64,000 nucleotides of DNA, taken from NCBI GenBank assembly GCA_951813555.1, contig OX638344.1:2447076-2511075 (forward strand). Reading direction: 5' to 3'. Source of the DNA: an uncultured Acidimicrobiales bacterium. Its GTDB lineage: Bacteria > Actinomycetota > Acidimicrobiia > Acidimicrobiales > Bin134. A program made the translations under genes and the position numbers. The notes beneath the pieces are model-generated. The model searched no databases, was not told where the DNA came from, and saw only the letters and a program-made list of their open reading frames with translations. Positions 1 to 8,156 of this stretch are shown here, in pieces. Numbering within the stretch: the first letter of the stretch is position 1; each line of letters opens with the position of its first letter.

Positions 1-2
1 CC

Positions 3-68
3 AACGCCAGCGACCTCTTCCGCCACCCCGTCCCCGACTCCGTCGTCGCCGATCCTGACAGCTTCTAG
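3..68 (+). CDS. 3' end of an unidentified CDS
   Basis: Only the last 21 codons are inside the window. The third frame reads through without a stop to TAG at 66-68, ending in VADPDSF. The other two frames look less protein-like, and one has an early stop. Too little remains to assign a family. It is followed after 78 nt by a small membrane protein gene on the same strand. Confidence 0.4.
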   Translation, partial: NASDLFRHPVPDSVVADPDSF

Positions 69-146
69 GACCGCTCGCTGGCAAGAATACTGCTATCCTG
101 GCTGCATTCACTTCCCCCTCTTCAACCCTCTTTGAGGGAGTTTTGA

Positions 147-506
147 ATGAACACCGCCATCACCACCACGTTGATCAGCGTCTTGGGCGCCGGTCTGTTC
201 GGCATGCTCTTCATGTTGTACAGAAGCCTTTTCATGATGCTCAAGAACCTGAGCGACGCGGTGGCCAATGGATTCGCCTCGGTGGACGCCCGATTCGCCT
301 CGGTGGACGCCCGGTTCGGCCGGCTGGAGGACAGGCTCGGCCGACTTGAGAACAGGGTTGACAACCTCACCCGCGAGGTCCATGCCCTGGACATCAAGTT
401 CACCGACGAGATCCGCAGGCTGGAATCCAGATTCACCGACAAGCTCGTCAGCGAGATCCGCAGGCTGGAATCCAGATTCACCGGCGAGCTCAGGACCCAC
501 GATTGA
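147..506 (+). CDS. Small membrane-anchored coiled-coil protein, possibly truncated by an in-frame TGA
   Basis: 119 aa with an N-terminal membrane segment (about residues 5-32) followed by a coiled coil rich in Leu, Arg, Asp and Glu. Two internal duplications are visible: a 21-nt repeat at 273-314 coding FASVDAR twice, exactly one heptad, and a segment coding EIRRLESRFT repeated 45 nt apart (408 and 453). The ATG at 147 follows a GAGGGAG ribosome site at 134-140. That site lies in the 3' arm of a small hairpin (CCCTC-TTT-GAGGG, 126-138), which could limit ribosome access. After the TGA at 504-506 the same frame stays open as RLARIEAKLEPN and ends at TAG 561-563. The TGA may therefore be a nonsense change of CGA, or the true end. 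Function unknown. Confidence 0.6.
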   Translation: MNTAITTTLISVLGAGLFGMLFMLYRSLFMMLKNLSDAVANGFASVDARFASVDARFGRLEDRLGRLENRVDNLTREVHALDIKFTDEIRRLESRFTDKLVSEIRRLESRFTGELRTHD

Positions 507-563
507 CGCTTGGCCCGCATCGAGGCCAAGCTGGAGCCCAATCCCCCTGCCGAAGCCGCCTAG

Positions 564-887
564 CACCAGCGCGTCGGTTTGACGCTGGTTGCTGCTGGAA
601 TGCTGTTGTCGCCTGCTGGTGGGCTCGGTAGGATGCCCTCGGTGGAGCTGGGGGGGGATCGAGCCCCAGCGGTGAGGTGTCAAGTCTGCACCGCCCTGAC
701 CGACCGGGCAGCCCCAAGAGGAGAAAGCAGTGCTCTCTCCAAGGGCCGCACCGGGCCTGTGCACAAGACCCGGTGCGGCCTTTATCATTGCACGGATAGA
801 TAGTAGAATTGCTAAAAAGACTGCTAATATAGTGAACTAGACTGAAAGCAGGTAATCCCGCTGAATGACCTAGCCGCTGATCCTGAG
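564..887 (+). other. Non-coding region with a chain of hairpins and AT-rich promoter DNA
   Basis: No convincing gene lies between the coiled-coil gene and the acyl-CoA synthetase. Consecutive inverted repeats occur at 647-670 (GCTGGGG / CCCCAGC), 669-694 (GCGGTG / CACCGC), 720-740 (a 9-bp stem with one mismatch) and 744-780. The first two share two bases, so they would be alternative or stacked structures. This density of stems ending in a terminator suggests a small structured RNA or a leader. I recognise no Rfam family. From 781 to 850 the DNA becomes AT-rich (TAATAT at about 825) and probably carries the promoter of the downstream gene. Confidence 0.4.
744..783 (+). terminator. Strong rho-independent terminator hairpin
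   Basis: Perfect 12-bp GC-rich stem, GGCCGCACCGGG (744-755) and CCCGGTGCGGCC (769-780), with a 13-nt loop, followed by TTT and AT-rich sequence. It would end transcription coming from the left before the acyl-CoA synthetase gene. Confidence 0.75.
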
Positions 888-2555
888 GTGGCGGCTGCCT
901 ATGTGGCTGCCGGTTGGTGGGGGCACGACACGCCCACCGACCTGATCCGGCGCAACGCGGCCGAGCGGCCCGATGACACTGCGTACATCACGTGGAGCCG
1001 ACCGAAAGATGAGGCCGAGGATGCGACGGGGAGCATCGACCGGACCTCCTGGGCCGGCTACGACCGGCTGTCCGACCGGGTAGCTGCTGCGCTATTGGCT
1101 GCGGGGCTGGATCGGGACGACCGGGTGGCGGTGATCTTGCCTGACGGCGCCGCGGTCCACGCTGCTTTTGCCGGGGCCGACAAGGCTGGAGTTGTGGTCA
1201 TGGGCATCGGCCATCGGGCCGGGCCTGCGGAGATCGCCCACCTGGTGGAGAAGTCCGGGGCTCGGGCCATCATCACCGGTTCCGAGCTCCGAGGACGTCC
1301 AGCAGGCGACGCGCTGGCCGAGTTCCGGCGTGAACTGGCCGGCCTCGAGCATCACATCACCATCGACGAACCCGGTCAGGATGCGACCATCAGCCTCGAC
1401 GGCCAGCCCGCCCCGCTCCCGGAGTCGGTTCTGAGATTCGCCGAAGCCGTCGAAATCCGCCGCCTGGGAGCATCGGAGCTGTGCCTGTTGAACTCCACCT
1501 CGGGCACCACGGGGCTGCCCAAGTGCGTGATGCAGACCCATAATCGCTGGTTCTACTTCCACCAGAAAGCCGTGGAGTACAGCGGCCTGGGCGCTGACGA
1601 TGTGTTCTGCGTGCCGGTGCCGGCTCCGTTCGGCTTCGGGCTGTGGACCGCCCACTACTCCCCCACCATCTTGGGGGTGCCCACCGTGGTGATGGCCGAC
1701 TTCGACGCCGATGCCCTGATCCGGCTCATCGAGGCCGAGCGGGTGACCGTGCTGGGCGCGGTGACCACCCAGTTCATCATGATGCTCAACTCTCCGGTGT
1801 TCGACCGCCATGATCTGTCGTCGCTGCGGCTGATGTTCACCGGCGGCGAGGCCATCCCCTATCAGCGGGCCGCCGAGTTCGAGGACCGCACCGGCTGCAC
1901 CGTGTTGAACTTCTACGGCTCCAACGAGACCGGGATGCTGAGCGGCACCCGCCTGAGCGATCCCCGGTGGGCCCGGCTGCGCTCCGGCGGGAAGTGTGAG
2001 CCTGAGATGGACTGCGCCCTGTACGACCCCGACGACGGCCACCGGCTTCCCGAGCTGCGGGGCCGGGGCCAGCCCGCCTGTCGGGGACCGGCCACCGCGC
2101 TGGGCTACTACGACGACCCGAGGGCCAACGCCGAGCTGATGACCGACGACGGCCGGATGCTGATGGGCGACATCGTGGAGATCGACGAAGACGGCTACCT
2201 GCGGGTGGTGGGCCGCACCTCGGAATTCATCATCCGGGGCGGCAAGAACATCAGCGGCCCCGCGGTGGAAGACGAGGTGATGACCCACCCGGCGGTGGCC
2301 ATGGTGGCCGCAGTGGCCGCCCCCGACCCGGTGTTCGGCGAGCGGGTGGCCGCCTACGTGGAGCTAGTGCCCGGCACCAGCGTGGATTTGGACGAACTCC
2401 GGGAGCATCTGGCTGCCCGAGGCGTGTCCCGAGAGTGGTGGCCCGAGCACCTGTTCGTGGTGGACGCCCTGCCCCGCTCCTCGGGGGGGAAGGTGGCCAA
2501 GGGCCAGCTCAAAAAGGACGCCGCCGATCGGTTGGGCGGGGAAACCGGCCATTAG
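888..2555 (+). CDS. Acyl-CoA synthetase, AMP-forming (ANL superfamily)
   Basis: 555 aa. Activates a carboxylic acid to its acyl-CoA through an acyl-adenylate, using ATP and CoA in the cytoplasm. Core motifs are present: the phosphate-binding loop STSGTTGLPK (about residue 203), the YGSNETG motif (about 344), the GDIVEIDEDGY/GRTSEFI hinge, RGGKN, and the C-terminal LPRSSGGKV loop with the catalytic lysine. The substrate cannot be read from sequence; medium-chain or cyclic acids are plausible. The start is uncertain. GTG 888 is the first standard codon, but the frame is open back to the TGA at 843, and the nine upstream codons from CTG 861 (LNDLAADPE) look protein-like. Its stop overlaps by 3 nt that of the convergent gene at 2552-3034. 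The nearby EtfBA fusion hints at acyl-CoA oxidation. Confidence 0.93.
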   Translation: MAAAYVAAGWWGHDTPTDLIRRNAAERPDDTAYITWSRPKDEAEDATGSIDRTSWAGYDRLSDRVAAALLAAGLDRDDRVAVILPDGAAVHAAFAGADKAGVVVMGIGHRAGPAEIAHLVEKSGARAIITGSELRGRPAGDALAEFRRELAGLEHHITIDEPGQDATISLDGQPAPLPESVLRFAEAVEIRRLGASELCLLNSTSGTTGLPKCVMQTHNRWFYFHQKAVEYSGLGADDVFCVPVPAPFGFGLWTAHYSPTILGVPTVVMADFDADALIRLIEAERVTVLGAVTTQFIMMLNSPVFDRHDLSSLRLMFTGGEAIPYQRAAEFEDRTGCTVLNFYGSNETGMLSGTRLSDPRWARLRSGGKCEPEMDCALYDPDDGHRLPELRGRGQPACRGPATALGYYDDPRANAELMTDDGRMLMGDIVEIDEDGYLRVVGRTSEFIIRGGKNISGPAVEDEVMTHPAVAMVAAVAAPDPVFGERVAAYVELVPGTSVDLDELREHLAARGVSREWWPEHLFVVDALPRSSGGKVAKGQLKKDAADRLGGETGH

Positions 2556-3034
2556 CGCTGGGTCAGGACCATCGCCTGCCAGCGTCCGCTGAGCGGGAAC
2601 TCGACGAGCTGGGCCATGGCGTCCACCAAGAACTCCAGGGCCACCCTCGGGTCTTGGCCCTCGGGCAGCTCGTACACCAAGCCCCGCTTGATGTGGTCTT
2701 GACGCCGATTCCACCCCGACGGCTCGGCTAGCCCCCGCTCCTCCAGCAGCTTTGAAGCATGCCGCCCGCCGGCGTGCTGCAAGCCCACCGAAGCCGGCTG
2801 CCATTTGTCCCGGTAGTGGTGGCCCGGCACCCAGGTGCCCAACGGGATGGCCGGCCCCTTGGCGGTGAACAGCTTGAACAGCGGCGATTCGGGGGGCCGG
2901 TGTTCGTCGGCCACCACCGGCTGCACGTTCATCCACCCCTTGCCGTCGCCCCGAGCAGCCAGGGTCAGCATCTCGTGGACCACCTCGTCGGTGGCCAACC
3001 GTTCGAACCGGATGGGCCGCTTGTCGAGCGCCAT
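2552..3034 (-). CDS. Hypothetical protein, 160 aa
   Basis: Starts at the ATG at 3034 (MALDKRPIRFERL). The frame extends further upstream but that part reads as low-complexity antisense sequence. Soluble, with no signal peptide or membrane segment, and with several Trp/His-containing stretches (GTWVPGHHYRDKW, GLAEPSGWNRRQDH). I recognise no family. It is convergent with the acyl-CoA synthetase (stops overlapping) and divergent from the EtfBA fusion gene, so the 108 nt upstream should hold both promoters. Confidence 0.7.
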   Translation of the reverse strand: MALDKRPIRFERLATDEVVHEMLTLAARGDGKGWMNVQPVVADEHRPPESPLFKLFTAKGPAIPLGTWVPGHHYRDKWQPASVGLQHAGGRHASKLLEERGLAEPSGWNRRQDHIKRGLVYELPEGQDPRVALEFLVDAMAQLVEFPLSGRWQAMVLTQR

Positions 3035-3142
3035 CGCTAGCGGCCCGCCGTCAACGCCATCTGTCCACCGTAGCCACCCGCTGGGCCGGTGGACACCGCC
3101 CAACCCGAGATGAGGCCGCCGCGCTGGGTAGCCTCGAAGCAG

Positions 3143-4981
3143 ATGGTTGACCCTCCTGCCGACGTCATCGCCCCAAACCGGCCCCTGCGGGTGGTCGTTT
3201 TGGTCAAGCAGATCCCGGTGTTCGAGGACATGGTTCTGGGTCCCGACGGCCGCATGGTGCGAGACGGCATCGACCTGCACATGAACGACTACTGCCGCCG
3301 GGCGGTGGCCAAGGGCACCGAGGCGGCCCGGGCCAGCGGGGGCACGGTGACCGTGCTCACCCTGGGGCCGCCGTCGGCCGAGAACGTGTGCCGGGAGGCC
3401 ATCCTGTACGGGGTGGACGGCGGCATCCACGTGTGCGACGAGGAGTTCGCCGGCTCCGACACCTGGGCCACCGCCAAGGCCCTGGCCGCCGCGCTGGAGC
3501 GGTTCGGGCCGTTCGATCTGGTGATGATGGGGCGCAACTCGGTGGACGCCGACACCGGCCAGGTGCCGCCCCAGCTTGCCGAGCTATTGGGGCTGCCGTT
3601 CGCCACCGGGGTCCGCCATTTCTCCCTGCACGGCGACCGCCTGGAGCTCCGGTTGGAGCATGACGACGAGTGGGTGGACGCCACCGTGGAGCTGCCCGCG
3701 GTGGTGTCGTGCGCCGAGCGGCTGTGCGATCCGTGCAAGATCAAGGATCCGGCGGCCTGGGCCACGGTGGACGGCTCGCTCATCCAAACGGTGAGCGCCG
3801 CCGAGCTGGGCCCCGGCCCCTGGGGGCAGGCGGCCAGCCCCACCTCGGTCGGCCCCGTTCACATGATCGACGTGCAGCGCTCTCGTTTGATGCTGACCGG
3901 CACGCTGGAAGAGCAGGTCGACCAGGCCATGGCCACTCTGGCCGAAAGGGGGGCATTGGCCAGCGGCTCTGCTCCCGAGCCGGCATTGGTTCCCAGCCGC
4001 TCGGCAGCCGGTGATCACGGTGCCGCCGTCGCCGTGCTGGTGGAGCCCGGCCGAGAACGGGTGACTAGAGAGCTCTTGGGGGCGGCGGCCGAGCTGGCCG
4101 CTGACATGGGCGGATGGGTGGGTGCCCTGGGCCCCGGCCTCGACGATCCCGACGAGGATCTCGGCCCGTGGGGAGCCGACCAGCAGATCGACATCGCCAA
4201 AACCCCACGCGGGAGCGTTCCGGCGGAGGAGGACTTGGCCGCGGCCCTCACCGCCTGGGCGGCCGAAGCCCAGCCGTGGGCCGTGTTGGCGCCGGGAACG
4301 GCCTGGGGCCGGGAGGTGGCCTCCCGGATGGCCGCATCCCTGGGGGCCGGGCTCACCGGCGACGCCGTCGGGCTGCAAATAGACGACCAGGGCAAGATGA
4401 TCGCCATGAAGCCGGCCTTCGGCGGGTGGCTGGTGGCCGAGATCGGCTGCTCGTCTCCGGTGCAGATGGCCACCGTGCGCCCCGGCGTGCTCCCCCTCCC
4501 CCGCCCCAATCCCGACCGGCCGCCGGCCCGACGGCGGTCGCTGGCCTCGCTGGGCCGCAGCCGCCTGGAGATCACCCGGCGCTACCGGGACGACGACAGC
4601 GACGAGCTGGCCAACGCCTCGGTGGTGATCGGCGTGGGCCAGGGGGTGGTTCCGGCCGATTATCCCAAGCTGGAGAAGCATCGGGCGGCTATCGGCGCCG
4701 CCTTGTGCGCCACCCGCAAAGTGACCGACTACGGCTGGATGCCCCGGGCCCGCCAGGTGGGCATCACCGGCCACAGCATCAGCCCCCAGCTCTATTTCGC
4801 CATCGGCATGAGCGGGAAGTTCAACCACACCGTGGGAGTGCGCAACGCCGGCACCGTGGTGGGCGTCAACCCCGATCCCGACGCCCCCCTGTGGGATGTG
4901 GTGGACTTCGGCATCCTGGGCGACTGGGCCGACGTGTTCGACGCCCTCATCCCCCGCTTGGCCGAGGCCCGGGGGAGCTGA
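3143..4981 (+). CDS. Electron transfer flavoprotein, beta-alpha fusion
   Basis: One 612-residue chain holds both ETF subunits. Residues about 1-265 are EtfB (VVVLVKQIPVFED start; nucleotide-binding strand DLVMMGRNSVDADTGQV; CKIKDP near its end). After a short Ala/Ser/Gly linker, about residues 290-612 are EtfA, with the C-terminal FAD-binding region RQVGITGHSISP, GMSGKFNHTVG and the NPDPDAPLWDV-DFGILGD block. ETFs carry electrons from acyl-CoA and related dehydrogenases to the respiratory chain. They are normally two separate proteins, so the fusion is unusual. Start: ATG 3143 gives the normal EtfB N-terminus; an in-frame GTG at 3089 would add 18 residues. It ends 19 nt before the stop of the convergent pepQ. 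Confidence 0.92.
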   Translation: MVDPPADVIAPNRPLRVVVLVKQIPVFEDMVLGPDGRMVRDGIDLHMNDYCRRAVAKGTEAARASGGTVTVLTLGPPSAENVCREAILYGVDGGIHVCDEEFAGSDTWATAKALAAALERFGPFDLVMMGRNSVDADTGQVPPQLAELLGLPFATGVRHFSLHGDRLELRLEHDDEWVDATVELPAVVSCAERLCDPCKIKDPAAWATVDGSLIQTVSAAELGPGPWGQAASPTSVGPVHMIDVQRSRLMLTGTLEEQVDQAMATLAERGALASGSAPEPALVPSRSAAGDHGAAVAVLVEPGRERVTRELLGAAAELAADMGGWVGALGPGLDDPDEDLGPWGADQQIDIAKTPRGSVPAEEDLAAALTAWAAEAQPWAVLAPGTAWGREVASRMAASLGAGLTGDAVGLQIDDQGKMIAMKPAFGGWLVAEIGCSSPVQMATVRPGVLPLPRPNPDRPPARRRSLASLGRSRLEITRRYRDDDSDELANASVVIGVGQGVVPADYPKLEKHRAAIGAALCATRKVTDYGWMPRARQVGITGHSISPQLYFAIGMSGKFNHTVGVRNAGTVVGVNPDPDAPLWDVVDFGILGDWADVFDALIPRLAEARGS

Positions 4982-5000
4982 CGCCCCACCAGGGGACGGC

Positions 5001-6107
5001 TCAGGCCACCACCAGCTCTTTGGGCGAGCGGGTTAGCCGCCGGGGGCCGTCGTCGGACACCAGCACGGTGTCTTCCACTCGGGCGCCGCAGAAGCCGGGA
5101 AGGTACACGCCGGGCTCCACGGTGATGACATGGCCGGTTTGCAGGGACTCGTCGGCGCTGGCCCGCACCCACGGCTGCTCGTGGATGTCGAGGCCCACGC
5201 CGTGGCCGGTGCCGTGGACGAAGGCGTCGGCCCAGCCGTCGGCGGCGATGCGGTCGCGGCAGGCCTTGTCCACCTCGGAAATGGGGGTGCCGGCAGCCGC
5301 CTGGGCCACGCCGAGCCGCTGGGCGTCCCGCACGGTGTCGAACACCCTTTGGGCCTCAGCATCGGGTTGTCCCACCGCCATTGTCCGGGTCATGTCGGAG
5401 CGGTAGCCGTCCACCACCGCGCCCATGTCCACGATCACCAGCTCTCCCTTGCCGATTGAACGGCCGGTGGGCCGCTTGTGGGGCAGGGCCGCGTTGGGGC
5501 CCGAGGCCACGATGGTGGTGAACGCGCTCCCGTCGGCCCCCATGCGGCGAAAGGCGGTGTCCAAGGCCAAGGCCACCTCTGCCTCGGTGGGGCCATCGGC
5601 CAGCATTGGGCGGACTTCGGCCAGCGCGTCGTCGGCGATGGCCGCGGCCTTGGCGATGCGGTCGGTCTCGCCGTCGTCTTTGATCTGGCGGCAGCGCTCC
5701 ACCACCCCGGTGGTAGGAACCAGCTCGGCAGAGTCGAGCCACTCGGCGTATCGGCGCTGATCGGCCCAGCTCACCGAGGCCGCCTCCAGGCCGATGCGGC
5801 TCAACCCGGCGGCGGCTGCGGCCAGAATCCCCTTGGGAGCATCGTTGGTGATCTCGATTCGCACGTCCGCCCCGGCTTGGCTGGTCTCAGCCTCCGATTG
5901 CTCGCCATAGCGCCGGTCGGTGATCAGCACCAGCTCATCGGGCCCCAGCCAGGCCAGTCCGGCCGAGCCGGTGAACCCGGTGAGATAGCGCACGTTGACC
6001 CTGTTGACCACCACCAGGGCGTCGCAGCCCGCGGCTGCGGCCTCGGCCCGCCCCCGGTCGGCCCGCCCCGCCACATCCATGGCGACGAGGTCTCGAGCCG
6101 CGGTCAT
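5001..6107 (-). CDS. pepQ: Xaa-Pro aminopeptidase, M24 family
   Basis: 368 aa. Cytoplasmic metallopeptidase that removes residues next to proline. Creatinase-type N-terminal domain, then the pita-bread domain with the five metal ligands: two Asp (VDMGAVVDGYRSD), His (HGTGHGVGLD), Glu (TVEPGVY) and Glu (ARVEDTV). The ATG at 6107 overlaps the aroQ stop by 4 nt (ATGA), so it is the last gene of the aroK-aroB-aroQ run and is probably translationally coupled. In many actinobacteria efp follows here; instead a convergent ETF gene is found. Confidence 0.92.
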   Translation of the reverse strand: MTAARDLVAMDVAGRADRGRAEAAAAGCDALVVVNRVNVRYLTGFTGSAGLAWLGPDELVLITDRRYGEQSEAETSQAGADVRIEITNDAPKGILAAAAAGLSRIGLEAASVSWADQRRYAEWLDSAELVPTTGVVERCRQIKDDGETDRIAKAAAIADDALAEVRPMLADGPTEAEVALALDTAFRRMGADGSAFTTIVASGPNAALPHKRPTGRSIGKGELVIVDMGAVVDGYRSDMTRTMAVGQPDAEAQRVFDTVRDAQRLGVAQAAAGTPISEVDKACRDRIAADGWADAFVHGTGHGVGLDIHEQPWVRASADESLQTGHVITVEPGVYLPGFCGARVEDTVLVSDDGPRRLTRSPKELVVA

Positions 6108-6544
6108 CCTGTGAGCAGCCGGGCCACCGCCTCGACGGCCAGTTCGTAGCCGTGGCCTCCGAAGCCCACGATGGTGCCGGTGGCCACCGGGCTGACCACC
6201 GAGGTGTGGCGCCACGGCTCCCGGGCGTTGGGGTTGGACAGGTGCAGCTCCACCACCGGCCCGTCGAAGGCGGCCAGGGCGTCGTGGATGGCCCAGGAGT
6301 AGTGGGTGAAGGCGCCGGGGTTGATGATGATGGCCGCACACCGGCGCCGGGCCTGGTGGATGTGGTCGATGAGGACGGCCTCGTCGTTGGACTGGTGGTG
6401 CTCGACCTCCAGCCCATGGCGCTCGGCGGTCGTTGCCGCGGTGGCCACATGGTCGTCCAAGGTGTCGGTGCCGTACACCTCGGGCTCCCGGTCGCCCAGC
6501 AGGTTGAGGTTGGGCCCCGACAGCAGAAGGATCGGTGAGCTCAT
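6104..6544 (-). CDS. aroQ: Type II 3-dehydroquinate dehydratase
   Basis: 146 aa, the usual length. Converts 3-dehydroquinate to 3-dehydroshikimate, step 3 of the shikimate pathway. Type II signatures are present: GPNLNLLGDREP with the following YG (catalytic Tyr), the INPGAFTHYS loop and HLSNPNARE (catalytic His). ATG 6544 overlaps the aroB stop by 4 nt, and its own stop overlaps the pepQ start by 4 nt, consistent with one coupled transcript. Confidence 0.96.
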   Translation of the reverse strand: MSSPILLLSGPNLNLLGDREPEVYGTDTLDDHVATAATTAERHGLEVEHHQSNDEAVLIDHIHQARRRCAAIIINPGAFTHYSWAIHDALAAFDGPVVELHLSNPNAREPWRHTSVVSPVATGTIVGFGGHGYELAVEAVARLLTG

Positions 6545-7578
6545 CGGATGGCCTCCAGGGATTCGAGCACGAGGTCGGGGTCGAGACCGGTTACCGGCTC
6601 GATGCCGTCGGGGCCGTCCAGCATGAAGGTGACCCCCCCGACCGCCTTCTTGTCCCGGCTGAACAGTCGGACCAGGCCGTCGGCGTCGGCGCCGGCGGGC
6701 AGCGAGGCGGGCAGGTCGTAGCCGCCCACCACCTGGCGGTGCTCGTCCACCCGGCGGGCCTCGATGCGCCCGGCGCGGTGGGCCAGCTCGGCGGCGTACA
6801 CCAGGCCGATGGCCACCGCTTCGCCGTGGCGGAGGTGGTAGCCACCGTGGGCTTCGAGGGCGTGGGCCAGAGTATGGCCGTAGTTGAGCACCGCCCGGCG
6901 GCCGGACTCGCGCTCGTCGGCCGCCACCACCTCGGCTTTGATGGCCACGCAGCGGGCGATGCGCTCGGGCAGCGGCAGCGAGTCGAGGCCGGCGTCGGCG
7001 ATGAAGTGGTACTTGGCCATCTCCCCCAAACCCGACCGCATCTCCTCGGGGGGCAGGGTGTCGAGCGCCTCGGTGTCGCACAGCACCGCCGACGGCTGCC
7101 AGAAGGCGCCCACCAGGTTCTTGCCCTCGGGGAGGTTGACGCCGGTCTTGCCCCCCACCGAGGCGTCGATCTGGCCCAGCAGCGTGGTGGCCACGTACAC
7201 CACTGGGATGCCCCGGTGGTAGACGGCGGCGGTGAACCCGGCCAGGTCGGTGACCGCGCCCCCGCCCACGGCCACCACCGCGTCGCGGCGGGTGAGCCCC
7301 CATTGGGCGAACTCTCGGCACAGCTCCTCCACCGTCCCCAGCGCTTTGATGTGCTCGTCGTTGTCGGTGATGAACACCCGGTGCTCGACGCCGGGGTCAA
7401 CGGTGATGCCCGCATCGGCCACCGCTGCCTGGGTGACCACCGCCACCCGGCCCACACCGCCAGGAACGACCTCGGCCAGCCGATGGCGGACGCCGGGGCC
7501 GACCCAGACGTGGTAAGACCGCTCTCCCAACTCGACCGGCACCCGGAGCACTTCCTCCAAGGATGGTGCAACCGTCAT
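6541..7578 (-). CDS. aroB: 3-dehydroquinate synthase
   Basis: 345 aa. NAD- and metal-dependent cyclisation of DAHP to 3-dehydroquinate. Visible signatures are the GGGAVTDLAGFTAAVYHRG glycine-rich NAD region, the DASVGGKTGVNL motif, and the GEMAKY and NYGHTLAHALE metal/substrate motifs. Starts at ATG 7578, 31 nt after the aroK stop, and overlaps aroQ by 4 nt. Confidence 0.96.
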   Translation of the reverse strand: MTVAPSLEEVLRVPVELGERSYHVWVGPGVRHRLAEVVPGGVGRVAVVTQAAVADAGITVDPGVEHRVFITDNDEHIKALGTVEELCREFAQWGLTRRDAVVAVGGGAVTDLAGFTAAVYHRGIPVVYVATTLLGQIDASVGGKTGVNLPEGKNLVGAFWQPSAVLCDTEALDTLPPEEMRSGLGEMAKYHFIADAGLDSLPLPERIARCVAIKAEVVAADERESGRRAVLNYGHTLAHALEAHGGYHLRHGEAVAIGLVYAAELAHRAGRIEARRVDEHRQVVGGYDLPASLPAGADADGLVRLFSRDKKAVGGVTFMLDGPDGIEPVTGLDPDLVLESLEAIR

Positions 7579-7609
7579 CGCAGCGCCTCAACGGGGCCGA
7601 TGGCGGGCG

Positions 7610-8140
7610 TCATCGGGCCGCGGACTGCCGGGGCCGGATGCGCTTGATCCGCTCCGCAACCTGGTTGGCCTCCAGGCCGTCAATGTCGATCACCCGATGG
7701 GCGGTCTCGGCGTACAGCCCGGCCCGGGCATCGCATATCTGGATCAGATCGGCAACGGGGTCTTCGCCCAGGAGGGGGCGACTGTCACCGGAGCGCACCC
7801 GCTGGGTCAGCGTCTCGATGGAGGCCCGGAGCCAGCACACCCATGCCCGCTTCCGCAGCAGAGCCCGATTCCCGGCCCGCAGCACCGACCCTCCGCCGCA
7901 GGACACCACCAGCGGCTGTTCCGATGTCAGGCACTCGGCCAGCTCCGACTGCTCCATGTCGCGAAAGCGCGTTTCGCCGTCGGTCTGGAAGATCTCCGGC
8001 ACCGACCGGCCGTGGCGCTCCTCGATGGCCGCGTCCAAGTCCACGAACCGCAGCCCCTCCGACTGCGCCAGCCAGAATCCCACCGTCGATTTACCCGACC
8101 CCATCATCCCGATCAGGGCCACATGAGGTCGAGTGTCCAC
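7610..8140 (-). CDS. aroK: Shikimate kinase
   Basis: 176 aa. Phosphorylates shikimate with ATP. P-loop GMMGSGKST near the N-terminus, the VDLD/DAAIEERHG shikimate-binding segment, the CGGGSVL motif and an RPLL lid region. GTG start at 8140. Ordered aroK-aroB-aroQ-pepQ on the minus strand, 16 nt downstream of the prepilin peptidase gene. Confidence 0.96.
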   Translation of the reverse strand: MDTRPHVALIGMMGSGKSTVGFWLAQSEGLRFVDLDAAIEERHGRSVPEIFQTDGETRFRDMEQSELAECLTSEQPLVVSCGGGSVLRAGNRALLRKRAWVCWLRASIETLTQRVRSGDSRPLLGEDPVADLIQICDARAGLYAETAHRVIDIDGLEANQVAERIKRIRPRQSAAR

Positions 8141-8156
8141 AGGCAGATACTACCTG

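Noticed and set aside
108-788. 226-codon minus-strand frame across the first 0.8 kb
   Set aside because: It runs through the terminator hairpin and antisense to the coiled-coil gene, and its repeats only mirror those of that gene.
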